DNA of 64,000 nucleotides, taken from the NCBI RefSeq assembly GCF_019097595.1, contig NC_080715.1, positions 26,192,355 to 26,256,354 on the forward strand, written 5' to 3'. The stretch is from Hemibagrus wyckioides. Lineage: Eukaryota > Chordata > Actinopteri > Siluriformes > Bagridae. Below are positions 13,230 through 24,925 of the stretch, piece after piece. The position numbers were made by a program, and so were the translations under genes. A model generated the notes under the pieces. The model saw only the letters and a program-made list of their open reading frames with translations, had not been told where the DNA came from and ran no database searches. Within the stretch, counting starts at the first letter, position 1. Each line of letters begins with the position of its first letter.

Positions 13230-16200
13230 GCTGTCTGATGTCAGTATCTGGTGTGCAGCAGCAGTGACACCTAGCGTGTTTTGTGGCTTTTTGTTTTGTT
13301 TCTTAAAAGCTTTGAGACTTAGTCCTCAGGTCTAGCTGCTTATCTGGTGCTGCAGTGCTATTGCTGCTCCCTGTGGTTCTGTGAAGGTGATGTTAGGAAG
13401 CAGGCTGAAACGTCTGAGTCCGTCTGATCTGCAGGACTGACTGCTTGTGTGTTGTGTTTCAGAAAGAAAAGATTCTTCCCTTGCCAAGCGTCCCATCATT
13501 CTCCTGCAAGGTCCAGACTGACGAGGCTGCTGAGGCTACTGGAGACACACACACACACACACACACATTTCAGCAGTTGTGTTGGTGCTGCAGGGAAACA
13601 ATTACCCAGGAGAGAGCCAGTGCCAGAGCATTTTTTCCAGCCATTATCAGCAGGGAGGCTGTTAAATTTGTTCAATTCGACTTTGAGTGCTGCGATCTGT
13701 TCTCACGCTTTCAGACAAGGAGCTTTTGTTTTTGTCTTTAAGGAGAAACGAGGAAGCAGAAAATATCTTGTTGGGACTTTGTAGGGGGCCAAATATCTAA
13801 AAAAAAAACAAAAGAAACAAGCTAGGTTCTCATCTCATTAGTCATCCAACACCATCTCACTGTCCACTGTGTTCCAGCGTCCTGTTACTGACTGACAGGA
13901 TACACCTGAGTCACTATCAGGTGTGTGTGTGTGTGTGTCACAATTACTGAAACTGAAATCCTAGGAACACTGGGATTGAGACGTGAATACACTCTGGATG
14001 AGACACACACACTCATTCATCAATCTGGATGAATGTAATTAGAGAGAAGAGGAGGAAAGCGGAGCTGGAAGACCGATGTGACATTTAAGGCGAGAGAGTT
14101 TGTCTCGTTCCTGTCTGAAGGACGTTTCTTTCCAGCTGTGTGTGAAAGATGAAGACTTTGTCGTTCAGCTCTGCTGTGTGTTGCGTTTGTCCATCCATGA
14201 ACAGCGTCTCTAACAAACCCAGGTGAACTTTTGACTTTTTTTCCCTTAATCAAATTTTAACACAGTTTATTTTCTGGGGAAATTGAATTTAGCTGTGAGC
14301 GATGCTGGACTTTGCAGAAGCTTCTGTAGAAAAAGAAATAGAGAAAGGAATCTCAGATAACATCACAAAAAAAAAAAAAAAAGATTAAACACTAAACCGA
14401 GATGTTTTGATACGGGAGAATGAAAGTCAGTCCATGCAGGGAAGAGAAATGAGGAGGTAGAGCTTACTCACATGATACGCACACAAGCTATATTCAGGAA
14501 ACATCTAGTGTGTTCAACAGGTCTACAACTTTAACAAAACCTTCATTTATTCAGTGAGACAGAATCTACAGCTTAGTCTCTGAGTATAAAACTGATCCCA
14601 GTCCTAATCTGCCAAACCTAGCATTTAGCATGACTAGCGACTGATTACATCATTGGAGCCCAACCTCAGGGTCACAAGCCCATGTGAGGAAATGTCACCC
14701 GTACAAGTAAACTGTTATATTTATAATTAATCATTAAACACTCTGTTCCTCTACACAAACACACAAAACTCTTCGTTTTATAAGTGAAAATATCTAGAAT
14801 ATGTATGTTGTATAACCAGAACATTTAAGACATTCTAGACATTGATACAACTTTCTAGCTTCAAACTGATTTCATATGTGGAAACTGTATGAACTGAAAG
14901 AACTAAAGAGTGTGCTCCAGTAACACAACATTTTTGTCATTAATATTTATTGTGCCTTTTTAACCTTTTTCTTTTTTGATTAAATTTTTTTTTTTTTTTT
15001 TACAGTTTATTTATCTCATTCTTTTCAATATTTTTTTTTTCCCCTGATATTTATAACATATTTCTACATGTTTTTTTTTTCATTTTTATTTTTTATAATC
15101 TTTTTTGTCTATTGTATATTTAATTTTTTTTAGCTCCTCTCTTTCAACTTTTCAAAACCTTTATTTATCACTGATACTCACTTTTATCACAACTTTTTAA
15201 AAAAAAATGCTCTTTATTTATCACATCATCTCCTTCTCTCACTTTTCATTTCTAACCCTTTCATTAGTGTAGATCTGATAGACTTTGTGTTTCATGCTCT
15301 GATTAACAGAGTTTTTGAGAAGGATATGAGGAGGACTGAGGCGTGTGAGAGGATCAGAAGAAAGACACCATCCTGAGTCTCATGGCAGTTCTGTTAATCC
15401 TTCCTGCATGCAGATCTTCTCAGTATCAGAGCTGTGCCACAGGCCTCCTGAGCTGAGTCTGGAGCTCGGTCCAGAGTGTGATTGCTTCCTGCAGTGCAGA
15501 AAAAATCAGGGCTTAAAAGGTCCTCGGAATCCCAGCTGGGAGTTTTTTGGGAAGTGAAGATGGCGAGTGCTTCAGGGCAACACAGCAAGATAATCTAATA
15601 GAGATGGAGTGGTCCTCATGAGTCTGATAGCAGCCTGGAAACATCTTCTCACCAGGAGAAAAGTTCACTGCTTGAAGACTGATCCAACTGATCTGTTACC
15701 CAAACCATCTGTAAGTGTGAGAGGTTTCATGCTGACACAGAGGCCCAGTTCATCCCAGTGGGAACAAACCCTCCTCCACTTCACTGTACCAGCTCAATTC
15801 AGGAGAATGTTCATGATCTTCTCTAACACATAATCAGGAAGCTGCTCTAGTTATTCATTTATCAAAACGTGTTTATGGGACAGAGGAAAAGTTTCTGAAC
15901 ATAAGAGAAATGCTTGAGGGCTCCTGGGAGTTTATGCTAGTTTTTTTTTATTTTTTTTATTAAGTTGCTGAGAGTAATTCCTTTTTTTCTTGCTGAAGCT
16001 TCACTTTATTTTTTCTTCCACTCTTCTGTTAATAATCTGAAAATATGACTGGTAAATCTCTCTCTCTCTCATTGGTCAGTATACCCCACGTTCCTCAGTA
16101 ACAGAGATTCAGGTGAAGAAACATATCTTTAATATCTTTACTCCGCCTTCAGCTTCACCATCAGGTCAACAAATTATATCTAATCACATTTCTGCCCTTT

Positions 16201-16600
16201 TCCCCTTCAAGACAATTTAATAAATGAAATCCAATCGTTTTTTCTCATGTCCTGAGGTCATCTTCAGGAAGATCAGACACTCTTCTCAGAAGATTTTCAG
16301 TCATTAACCTGCATGTTCACTTCTGTATTCTGGAGTATAACTAGCTAAAGTAGCAAAAGGAAAAGTTCAACCTGACTTTCTGTGTCTGCTTCATCAGTCC
16401 ATCAGCTCCAGTCTGACATGACTGAATTCAAATTAAAAGGAAAAAATAGAAACAAATGTTTTTCAAATGTAAAAGGAAAAGATTCTAGTGTAAGACAGGT
16501 GAGCTGGTCTGAATGTGGAGAACCTGAAATAGATCCTGACAACAACAATGTGATGTTTTAAGATCAACCTTCAAATAAATCAGATTACATTCAGTTCATA
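13230..16600. other. Gene-free intergenic stretch
   Basis: This holds short (AC)n and (GT)n tracts (13545-13566, about 13920-13938), several poly-T/poly-A runs (about 14985-15200) and no recognisable coding exon. The open frames of 60-110 codons show no domain or splice pattern I can identify. The upstream regulatory landscape of nlgn4 could extend here, but nothing in the sequence shows it. Confidence 0.5.
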
Positions 16601-16604
16601 TCTG

Positions 16605-16955
16605 TCGTGAGTCCTGCACTCATGCGGAGGTTACTTTAGGACGGACCGCCTACGTAAACACTGCTGCAGATAAAGCTGATGGCAATGGTGGCAGTGGATT
16701 CTTTCAGATTGTTCAGGAACGGTTTGAGGAACATGACAAAGAGCTCATGGTGTTGACTTGGCCTTTAAATTCCACAGATCTCAGTCTGATTGATTTTCTG
16801 TTAGATGTGCTGGACATGTGTGGTCCATGGAGGCTCCACCTCACAGGACTTACAGGATCTGCTGCTTGAGTCTTGATGTCAGCACACCTTCAGAGATCTT
16901 GTGGATCTTGACTGATGTGAACCATGTGAACTCATTGTCATTGCAGCCTGGCCTC
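16605..16955 (+). pseudogene. Decayed Tc1-like transposase fragment
   Basis: This is a relic of the C-terminal part of a Tc1/mariner transposase. The clearest piece starts near 16720 and reads E-E-H-D-K-E-L, then V-L-T-W-P-L-N-S, then T-D-L-S, which corresponds to the family block [12 protein letters not shown] around the third catalytic acidic residue. Here the block has become S-T-D-L-S-L-I-D-F-L-L-D, so the glutamate is lost. Stops and shifts follow, and a stop lies near 16869. By remembered consensus it belongs to the same subfamily as the internally deleted element at 45.2-45.8 kb. No terminal repeats are evident around it. Confidence 0.7.
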
Positions 16956-17504
16956 CAGCCCCACCCAGTGGTAAGTTAGTGGATGGTTTAGCAGCACAAC
17001 AGCTAACGCTACCTCATCTTGTACCAATTATATTGATAGACACCAAACGGACATTGAGCTAATGTGTGATTTTACTTTTTTTTTTTTTAAATCACCCCAC
17101 TTTCTTTTCTCCCTTACAACCATCTTTATTTCCCCAAGTAGTTCAACACAAAGCCCACTTCATCACAAGAGGCCCTCCAGGATCATCGAGTACCACCAAT
17201 ACATCTGCTGGATCAATAATGCACACAGCATGTGCTGGTCTGACTGTTCCATGGTGCTTCACAGAACCTGGGTTCTATATGGATTATAACTGTCTAATGA
17301 TTTAAATAAAGAGTGAAATGTCTCGTAGTGTGACAAATAATATTACAAGCATTAACACTCCTACCTGCAGGAGACTGCTTCACCTGGCAGAAGTGGGCCA
17401 AGCAACAGATTAAAGAACTGCTTTTTAAGCCTTTCTGCTTTAAAAAAAAAAAGGAAGTAAATCTGCTAAACTCCACAGCAACACACAGATCCATAAGAAC
17501 ACAA

Positions 17505-17565
17505 GACACTAGCGTCCACTGGTATGCTGCTGATGACCTCCAGCTCTATCGATCTGCTAATGGCA
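17505..17565 (+). pseudogene. Possible LINE reverse-transcriptase scrap
   Basis: About 50 bp translate to a W-Y-A-A-D-D-L-Q-L-Y motif, close to the YADDTQLY catalytic box of L2/CR1-type LINE reverse transcriptases. There is an extra alanine codon and the frame does not extend. The match is short, so it may be chance. Confidence 0.35.
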
Positions 17566-17807
17566 CCAAATAAATCTGCCCAGGCTGGTGGGTCAGAAAA
17601 TAATTTAGACACTGACATATAAGAAATAAACACAACATCAGTATAAACACTGTAACAGCAAAATAAACACTAATTCATGCCAGAGGAGATTGTGCTGCTC
17701 AGCCTCAGTATTTCCAATGGTATCTTCTCTATTAGCTCCATCTTGCACTTCCTGTTGAGCTTGGCTTTAATTTCAGCTGCTAAAGATGGAGTAGATGTGT
17801 GTAAAGT

Positions 17808-17808
<1 letters not shown>

Positions 17809-17839
<31 letters not shown>
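17809..17839. repeat. (GT)n microsatellite
   Basis: A perfect GT dinucleotide run of about 15 units. Confidence 0.97.
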
Positions 17840-17840
<1 letters not shown>

Positions 17841-19194
17841 CCTCCCAGGCCCTTTGCTAGTGATATGACTGTTGAAATGATCTGAAAGTGACCAACACTG
17901 CCCTCTATTGTTTCTCAGCATCCAGTGCACCTCAGTGATCCTACCGAAACGCTTTGAGCATACAGTATCATCAACTAAACTACACCTTACAGATAATCAC
18001 AGCTTCTAAATAGTCATTATTTAGACCTGCAGTTTATTCTGACTTCAGCTGTCTGAGATCCGCTAGCCACACATAAAGGATGAACACTATTTAAAGTAGC
18101 TGTTTGAGTGAGAATGATATTCTGAGCTTGAATGTAACTCTTACTCAGCCGTACAGGATGGCCTGGGTTCTCTGTCTCTACAGTCTCCTGGGCAGACCGA
18201 TGGTTGTAATCCTCACTTTTACCCTAAAGGGAAAATCTCCACTCTTCCAGGCTCCAGAAGGATAGAGCTGGTCCTGTGTGCAGTCTCTAATATTAATGGG
18301 GGAAAGGGTAGAGGAAGTGAAAACCGCCTCACTACTAAGATATGAGTGTGTATTTGTGAGTGTTGGATATAACAGGATATCTTTATTTCTCACTCCCTTG
18401 ACTCTAAATCAGCAGTGCTGAACATACACGCTGAGGGCCAGGATCGGACAGATCAAAAATGTAATCTGAACCAGTAAATGAACTTGTTCTAAATTAAGAT
18501 CAGCTTGCGATCATTAAATTGAAAGATGAGAAAAATGAGCTATTCTCTGTTATTCCACTAGAGGCCAAAACAGAGCAATAAACTCAGGGCCATAAACTCA
18601 GATATTAAAATGTGCCGAAGCTCCAACCTTGTAATCATGTCTCTTACTAAAGGAGGTTTCATCTGTAGAGGTTCCACAGACCAGGGGGTGAATACTTCTG
18701 CAATCAACACTGTAAATAATTTTGGAGACCGAACACCTACGTAATTTGTATAGCTCTGTTAACGGCGGACATTGTCTCAACACAGCTTTACGGAAATATA
18801 AAAATGTAGAATACAAATAACAAAGTTTAAAAATAAAATTATCCATCAGAAAGAGGGAAATGTCTGATCTCTGTGGCTGGTTTGAGTAGTTCACAAACTG
18901 CTGATCTTCTGGGATTTTCTCACACAGCAATCTCTAGAGGTTACAAAGAATGATGAGAGAGGAGATGAGTCTGACTGATCCGAGCTGACAGGAAGGCTAC
19001 AGTTACTCAAATAACCAACCTGTGCAACCGTGGTGAGCAGAAAAGCATCTCAGAACACACAAGACGCCAAACCTTGAGATGGATGAGCGACAACAACAGA
19101 AAATCAGATTCCTCTCCTGTTGTCACATATACATTACTGCACAGGAAAAATCTTTCGCTGAGGGTAAGGGGTCATGGCCAGCCATGATGCAGCA
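17840..19194. other. Gene-free intergenic stretch
   Basis: No coding exon was recognised. The stretch around 18640-18720 is faintly similar to the tails of fish Tc1 copies (a GGGGGTGAATACTTCTGCAA string), but no terminal repeats or transposase are visible. Confidence 0.45.
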
Positions 19195-19316
19195 ATGGGT
19201 GGGTGGGGGGCCTTGCTCAAGGGCCCAACAGTAGCAGCTTGGCAGTGGTGGGGCTTGAACCCAGATCTTCTGGTCAATGACCCAGAGCCTTACCTACTTG
19301 AGCTACCACTGCCCTG
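19195..19316. repeat. Dispersed teleost repeat (SINE-like fragment)
   Basis: The segment contains CCTTGCTCAAGGGCCCAACAG, a TGGGGCTTGAACCCAGATC block and a CAGAGCCTTACCTACTTGAG-type end. From memory this string recurs widely in fish genomes as a short interspersed element. The GGCTTGAACCC portion is reminiscent of a tRNA T-loop/B-box region. The exact family is not assigned and boundaries are approximate. Confidence 0.6.
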
Positions 19317-19730
19317 TTTGGCAAGAACAGGAATCTGAGGCTACACTGGACACAGACTGACCTCAACTGGACAATTAAAGACTAGATAAAGACCATTTGA
19401 TGTTCTTCAACTTCAAGCAGCAGACTGAAGATGCTTTAATGCTGAACTGCTTTAGAATGCTGTCTGTGTTGTCAATGTATTGTTTTTTTTTATTATTTAG
19501 AATTATTTAAATAGTTAAAATATTAAATAATTAAATAAGATATCTTTACAACAGAACATGAAAGACCTTTTTGGTAACATACTGTTCAGCTCTTTAATCC
19601 TGTATATGTGTACTGTGGTTCGTAATAATCCTTAAAATAGAGTATTAGTGTGTGTGTGTGTGTTCTCTACATGGAAGTGGCCAGAAAAGGCACCTTGGAT
19701 GCACCATGCATTCAGATTACAAATGAAAAA

Positions 19731-19762
<32 letters not shown>
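19731..19762. repeat. Compound (GT)n(GA)n microsatellite
   Basis: A GT run adjoining a GA run. Another (GT)n lies at about 19648-19662. Confidence 0.93.
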
Positions 19763-19764
<2 letters not shown>

Positions 19765-19904
19765 TGCACACTGAAGTATTTGTTCCCTGTGACATCCCAC
19801 AAGGCCCCTCATAATATAGGGATTATGTGGATGTATAAAGCCTGAGAAGTTCTTGTTTATGAGGTCAGTTAGATGTTCATCATGTTCATTCAGACATGTG
19901 GAGA

Positions 19905-19937
<33 letters not shown>
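19905..19937. repeat. (GT)n(GC)n tract
   Basis: A GT run passes into CGCGCGCG. Alternating purine-pyrimidine sequence of this kind can adopt Z-DNA, which is established for such tracts; whether it does so here is inference. Confidence 0.9.
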
Positions 19938-19938
<1 letters not shown>

Positions 19939-20270
19939 AAAAGACATTTGTCTTTTTAAGATTTGTCTTGTCGTTAAACTTTCAAACGTCTCCACACTCC
20001 TAATATTTGCTTGTGCTCGTGATTCCCAGCTGAGTGTGAGATGTTTGACGGCGCGCGTGTCACGCTGTGTGCGCATGTCCTCTGGATATAAACGCCATAA
20101 GTACATGAATATTCAGTGTAGGATAATGAGATGTGTAAAATAAACATAAAAACTGTGTGCGGTGTTTATTATGTTGTATAATGCGTTTGTAAAATAACTG
20201 AAGACTGAAGACAGATTTAGCTAAAAGCTAATAATGTACACAGAAATGAACACAAGCGGTTTTATTTGGA

Positions 20271-23033
20271 TTGTATGTGTGAGGTGTTGTGTATGTGTGA
20301 TGTATTGTGTATGTGTGAGGTGTTGTGTATGTGTGAGGTGTGGTGTATGTGTGAGGTGTTGTGTATGTTTGAGGTGTATGTGTGAGGTGTATGTGTGAGG
20401 TGTTGTGTATGTGTGAGGTGTATGTGTGAGGTGTTGTGTATGTGTGAGGTGTTGTGTATGTGTGATGTGTTGTGTATGTGTGAGGTGTATGTGTGAGGTG
20501 TTGTGTATGTGTGAGGTGTTGTGTATGTGTGAGGTGTATGTGTGAGGTGTTGTGTATGTGTGATGTGTTGTGTATGTGTGAGGTGTTGTGTATGTGTGAG
20601 GTGTTGTGTATGTGTGATGTGTTGTGTATGTGTGAGGTGTATGTGTGAGGTGTTGTGTATGTGTGAGGTGTTGTGTATGTGTGATGTGTTGTGTATGTGT
20701 GAGGTGTTGTGTATGTGTGAGGTGTTGTGTATGTGTGAGGTGTATGTGTGAGGTGTTGTGTATGTGTGATGTGTTGTGTATGTGTGATGTGTTGTGTATG
20801 TGTGAGGTGTTGTGTATGTGTGATGTGTTGTGTATGTGTGATGTGTTGTGTATGTGTGAGGTGTTGTGTATGTGTGATGTGTTGTGTATGTGTGATGTGT
20901 TGTGTATGTGTGAGGTGTATGTGTGATGTGTTGTGTATGTGTGATGTGTTGTGTATGTGTGAGGTGTTGTGTATGTGTGAGGTGTTGTGTATGTGTGAGG
21001 TGTATGTGTGATGTGTTGTGTATGTGTGAGGTGTTGTGTATGTGTGATGTGTTGTGTATGTGTGAGGTGTTGTGTATGTGTGATGTGTTGTGTATGTGTG
21101 ATGTGTTGTGTATGTGTGAGGTGTTGTGTATGTGTGAGGTGTTGTGTATGTGTGATGTGTTGTGTATGTGTGAGCTGTATGTGTGAGGTGTTGTGTATGT
21201 GTGAGGTGTTGTGTATGTGTGAGGTGTATGTGTGAGGTGTTGTGTATGTGTGATGTGTTGTGTATGTGTGAGGTGTTGTGTATGTGTGAGGTGTTGTGTA
21301 TGTGTGAGGTGTTGTGTATGTGTGATGTGTTGTGTATGTGTGAGGTGTATGTGTGATGTGTTGTGTATGTGTGATGTGTTGTGTATGTGTGATGTGTTGT
21401 GTATGTGTGAGGTGTTGTGTATGTGTGAGGTGTATGTGTGATGTGTTGTGTATGTGTGAGGTGTATGTGTGATGTGTTGTGTATGTGTGAGGTGTTGTGT
21501 ATGTGTGAGGTGTTGTGTATGTGTGATGTGTTGTGTATGTGTGAGGTGTTGTGTATGTGTGAGGTGTATGTGTGATGTGTTGTGTATGTGTGAGGTGTAT
21601 GTGTGATGTGTTGTGTATGTGTGATGTGTTGTGTATGTGTGAGGTGTTGTGTATGTGTGATGTGTTGTGTATGTGTGATGTGTTGTGTATGTGTGAGGTG
21701 TTGTGTATGTGTGAGGTGTTGTGTATGTGTGATGTGTTGTGTATGTGTGATGTGTATGTGTGAGGTGTATGTGTGATGTGTATGTGTGAGGTGTATGTGT
21801 GATGTGTTGTGTATGTGTGATGTGTTGTGTATGTGTGAGGTGTATGTGTGATGTGTTGTGTATGTGTGAGGTGTTGTGTATGTGTGATGTGTTGTGTATG
21901 TGTGATGTGTTGTGTATGTGTGAGGTGTTGTGTATGTGTGAGGTGTTGTGTATGTGTGAGGTGTTGTGTATGTGTGAGGTGTATGTGTGATGTGTTGTGT
22001 ATGTGTGATGTGTTGTGTATGTGTGAGGTGTTGTGTATGTGTGATGTGTTGTGTATGTGTGATGTGTTGTGTATGTGTGATGTGTTGTGTATGTGTGAGG
22101 TGTATGTGTGATGTGTATGTGTGAGGTGTATGTGTGATGTGTTGTGTATGTGTGATGTGTTGTGTATGTGTGATGTGTTGTGTATGTGTGATGTGTTGTG
22201 TATGTGTGAGGTGTATGTGTGATGTGTATGTGTGAGGTGTTGTGTATGTGTGATGTGTTGTGTATGTGTGAGGTGTATGTGTGAGGTGTTGTGTATGTGT
22301 GATGTGTTGTGTATGTGTGAGGTGTTGTGTATGTGTGAGGTGTATGTGTGAGGTGTATGTGTGAGGTGTTGTGTATGTGTGAGGTGTTGTGTATGTGTGA
22401 GGTGTATGTGTGATGTGTTGTGTATGTGTGATGTGTTGTGTATGTGTGAGGTGTATGTGTGATGTGTTGTGTATGTGTGATGTGTTGTGTATGTGTGATG
22501 TGTTGTGTATGTGTGAGGTGTATGTGTGATGTGTATGTGTGAGGTGTATGTGTGATGTGTTGTGTATGTGTGATGTGTTGTGTATGTGTGAGGTGTTGTG
22601 TATGTGTGATGTGTTGTGTATGTGTGAGGTGTATGTGTGATGTGTTGTGTATGTGTGATGTGTTGTGTATGTGTGAGGTGTATGTGTGATGTGTATGTGT
22701 GAGGTGTTGTGTATGTGTGATGTGTTGTGTATGTGTGAGGTGTATGTGTGATGTGTTGTGTATGTGTGAGGTGTATGTGTGATGTGTTGTGTATGTGTGA
22801 TGTGTTGTGTATGTGTGAGGTGTTGTGTATGTGTGAGGTGTATGTGTGATGTGTATGTGTGAGGTGTTGTGTATGTGTGATGTGTTGTGTATGTGTGAGG
22901 TGTATGTGTGATGTGTTGTGTATGTGTGATGTGTTGTGTATGTGTGAGGTGTATGTGTGATGTGTATGTGTGAGGTGTATGTGTGATGTGTTGTGTATGT
23001 GTGATGTGTTGTGTATGTGTGAGGTGTTGTGTA
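20271..23033. repeat. Second minisatellite, mixed 13/18-bp units
   Basis: About 2.76 kb of G/T-rich tandem repeat on the + strand. Two unit lengths are intermixed: an 18-bp unit TGTTGTGTATGTGTGAGG and a 13-bp unit TGTATGTGTGAGG that lacks TGTTG. Either may carry GAGG or GATG. The minus strand contains no G at all apart from rare variants, and TA is always followed by C, so no stop codon can form in any frame. This explains the 931-codon open frame (20262-23057, minus) and the many Cys/Met/Val-rich frames on the + strand. None is a gene. Confidence 0.98.
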
Positions 23034-23197
23034 GTTAAAGAAGCATGTTGTTAACACACAAGCAAAAAGGTCTTGTTATTACAGAAAAGGTGTCATTACG
23101 TTATAAAAGTATCTTGTTACGATTAAAAACAGTTTTCTCAAAGTAACAAAATAACTTCATCTTGTAAAAAAAAAGTAAAATGCTTTTCTTATGCATC

Positions 23198-23199
23198 AG

Positions 23200-23230
<31 letters not shown>

Positions 23231-23236
23231 TGTGTT
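23198..23236. repeat. (TC)n(TG)n microsatellite
   Basis: A short TC run passes into a TG run. Confidence 0.93.
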
Positions 23237-23339
23237 CTATATCACGAGTGTTTGCAGTGTTTGCAATAAGGTGCTGTGTAATGTGTCGGGTGTGTATTTG
23301 TGTATTTGAGGGTGTGTGTGTGATCTGAAATGTAAATGA

Positions 23340-23418
23340 GAGAAGTGTTTGAGGCACGCAGCTCGGGTGACGTGCCGACTGAAAGGGGCCAATGGGCTGC
23401 GCGCGCGCACGCGAGAGG

Positions 23419-23454
<36 letters not shown>

Positions 23455-23870
23455 CAGTTTCATTTGTAATCCACTAATCCCTCTTAGGCGTCAAGATAAT
23501 AAATCAATGTATTAAAATTGCGTCGATTGCACGGTTCTTTCACGCGTTTTTCCCCGCCCCCACCGGTCCCGTTGCCACGCGCGCGCCCCCTTCTCTTAAT
23601 TGGCGCGCGCTGTGCACGTAGCCTCAACGGTTTTTTTCCTTTTTTTCTTTTTCTTTTTTTTTTTTGCGCGTGCCGCATTCTGTCCCCCGTCCGCGTCAGA
23701 GGAATGAAAAGACACACGGCCGAGATGCTCACAGTGAGTGTCGCGCGCGCGCGCGTTCTCGCGCAGTATCGGCTCGAGACGATCTTTCAGGAGGTTTTCG
23801 AGTCATCTCCATCATCATTATTATCATCATCATCTCCATCATCACGAGGTAGGACGCAGTGAAATCTCCT
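23340..23870 (+). promoter_or_regulatory. CpG-rich block, candidate nlgn4 promoter / non-coding exon 1
   Basis: A sharp local rise in G+C and CpG (CGCGCGCG runs at about 23399-23412, 23578-23610 and 23740-23756) stands in AT-rich surroundings. It carries a CCAAT box in GGCCAATGGG (23389-23393), a CRE-like TGACGTG (23368-23374) and a (GA)n tract (23421-23452). Possible splice donors for a leading non-coding exon are GTGAGT at about 23732 and GTAGGA at about 23850. It lies about 4.6 kb upstream of the acceptor of the first coding nlgn4 exon. Vertebrate NLGN4 genes begin with untranslated exons, so this is the best promoter candidate in the window. The assignment to nlgn4 is inference. Confidence 0.4.
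23421..23452. repeat. (GA)n microsatellite
   Basis: A perfect GA run of about 16 units inside the CpG-rich block. It is a polypurine tract that could form triplex DNA. Confidence 0.96.
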
Positions 23871-24104
23871 CGGGCATACGTGTGCGCGCGTTTTTTTTTT
23901 TTGTTATTGTTGTGTTTTTTTTGCTTTCCATGTGCGCGAGTGCGAATGTTTGCATGGATTTGATTTTCTGGGTTGTGCACATGCTGAATTTACCTTTATG
24001 CATGCAGCGCTGTGATGAGGGGGACATGCACTTGTTAAGTGCAATGCAGGACAGTGCAGCACGAGCACAGAGGAGGTGAACTGTCTCTTCTTTTTGCATT
24101 GTAG

Positions 24105-24107
<3 letters not shown>

Positions 24108-24192
<85 letters not shown>

Positions 24193-24213
24193 TTGTATGT
24201 ATGTATGTATATG
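24108..24213. repeat. Compound (CT)n(AT)n(GT)n(TGTA)n microsatellite
   Basis: Four simple repeats follow each other without spacer: CT (about 22 units), AT (about 12), GT (about 8) and TGTA (about 4). Confidence 0.97.
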
Positions 24214-24641
24214 TAGCATGGGCATAGGCATTTGCTCAAGTTTGCGTTTGATCGTGGTGCATTTCAGCAGCTTGCCAAATTCAGTGGCAGAGCCTCCAGA
24301 GACAAGCATGCATTTATTAAGAGCACATTCTGGAAGACACGCGATTATAGAGGTCCTGCTGTGTCTATTATTCTAATAGGCTTAATGTCTGGGTTTTTGT
24401 CAATCATACTAGAAAGAGATTGAAACTCAGAGAGGCAAAAATAAATAAATAAACAGTCATATTTATAATAAACCTCCATATTGTATCGAAAGATGTAGAA
24501 GCTTGACTCATGGTTGAAGCTGACCTGCTGCCAAATGACTTCTCATTTAGATCAGATTATTATTTATTATTTCCATGAATTGAATTGAATTTTGTGATTC
24601 GGGTTACAGATCTGACCTCATCAATCAGTGTGTCAGACCTG

Positions 24642-24893
24642 CACACACACACATACACACACACACACACACACACATGGTTGTCTTCCTATCCTTGTGA
24701 GGACCTTCTGCTGACACAGTTATCACTGTAGCTGAATAAAACGCTGCTCTTGCATCAAACCTGAAGCGAAACCTCAGTGGTCGACAGAAAACAATACAAA
24801 AGCTGCAAAATGTCCTCATAAGGTCAAACTGTTAGATATTCCTTTCCTTATGGGGACATTTGGCTGGTCCTCACCAAGCTATGAAAACATGCC

Positions 24894-24924
<31 letters not shown>

Positions 24925-24925
24925 T
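24642..24925. repeat. Dispersed fish repeat bounded by (CA)n tracts
   Basis: A unit of about 220 bp sits between two (CA)n runs (24642-24677 and 24898-24924). It contains ATCCTTGTGAGGACCTTCTG near the left, and a TTATGGGGACATTTGGCTGG block with CCTCACCAAGCTATG near the right. I recall this pair of motifs as a repeat found next to (CA)n tracts in many teleost genomes. The class is not assigned. Confidence 0.6.

Noticed and set aside
19195..19316. Functional tRNA gene
   Set aside because: Only a T-loop-like GGCTTGAACCC word is present. A cloverleaf with acceptor stem could not be formed by eye, so it is treated as a SINE-like repeat.
20542..22111. Plus-strand Cys-rich repeat peptides (CCVCVM type)
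   Set aside because: They are repeat-derived frames ended by the 13-bp units, and are not secreted Cys-rich peptides.
20262..23057. 931-codon minus-strand open frame as a His/Thr-rich protein gene
   Set aside because: The frame is open because the repeat cannot form stop codons on that strand. It changes phase at each 13-bp unit and has no flanking gene structure.
23484..24239. Arg-, His- or Lys-rich frames around the CpG block on both strands
   Set aside because: Open frames in CpG-rich and simple-repeat DNA are expected by composition. None shows a domain or conserved splice pattern.
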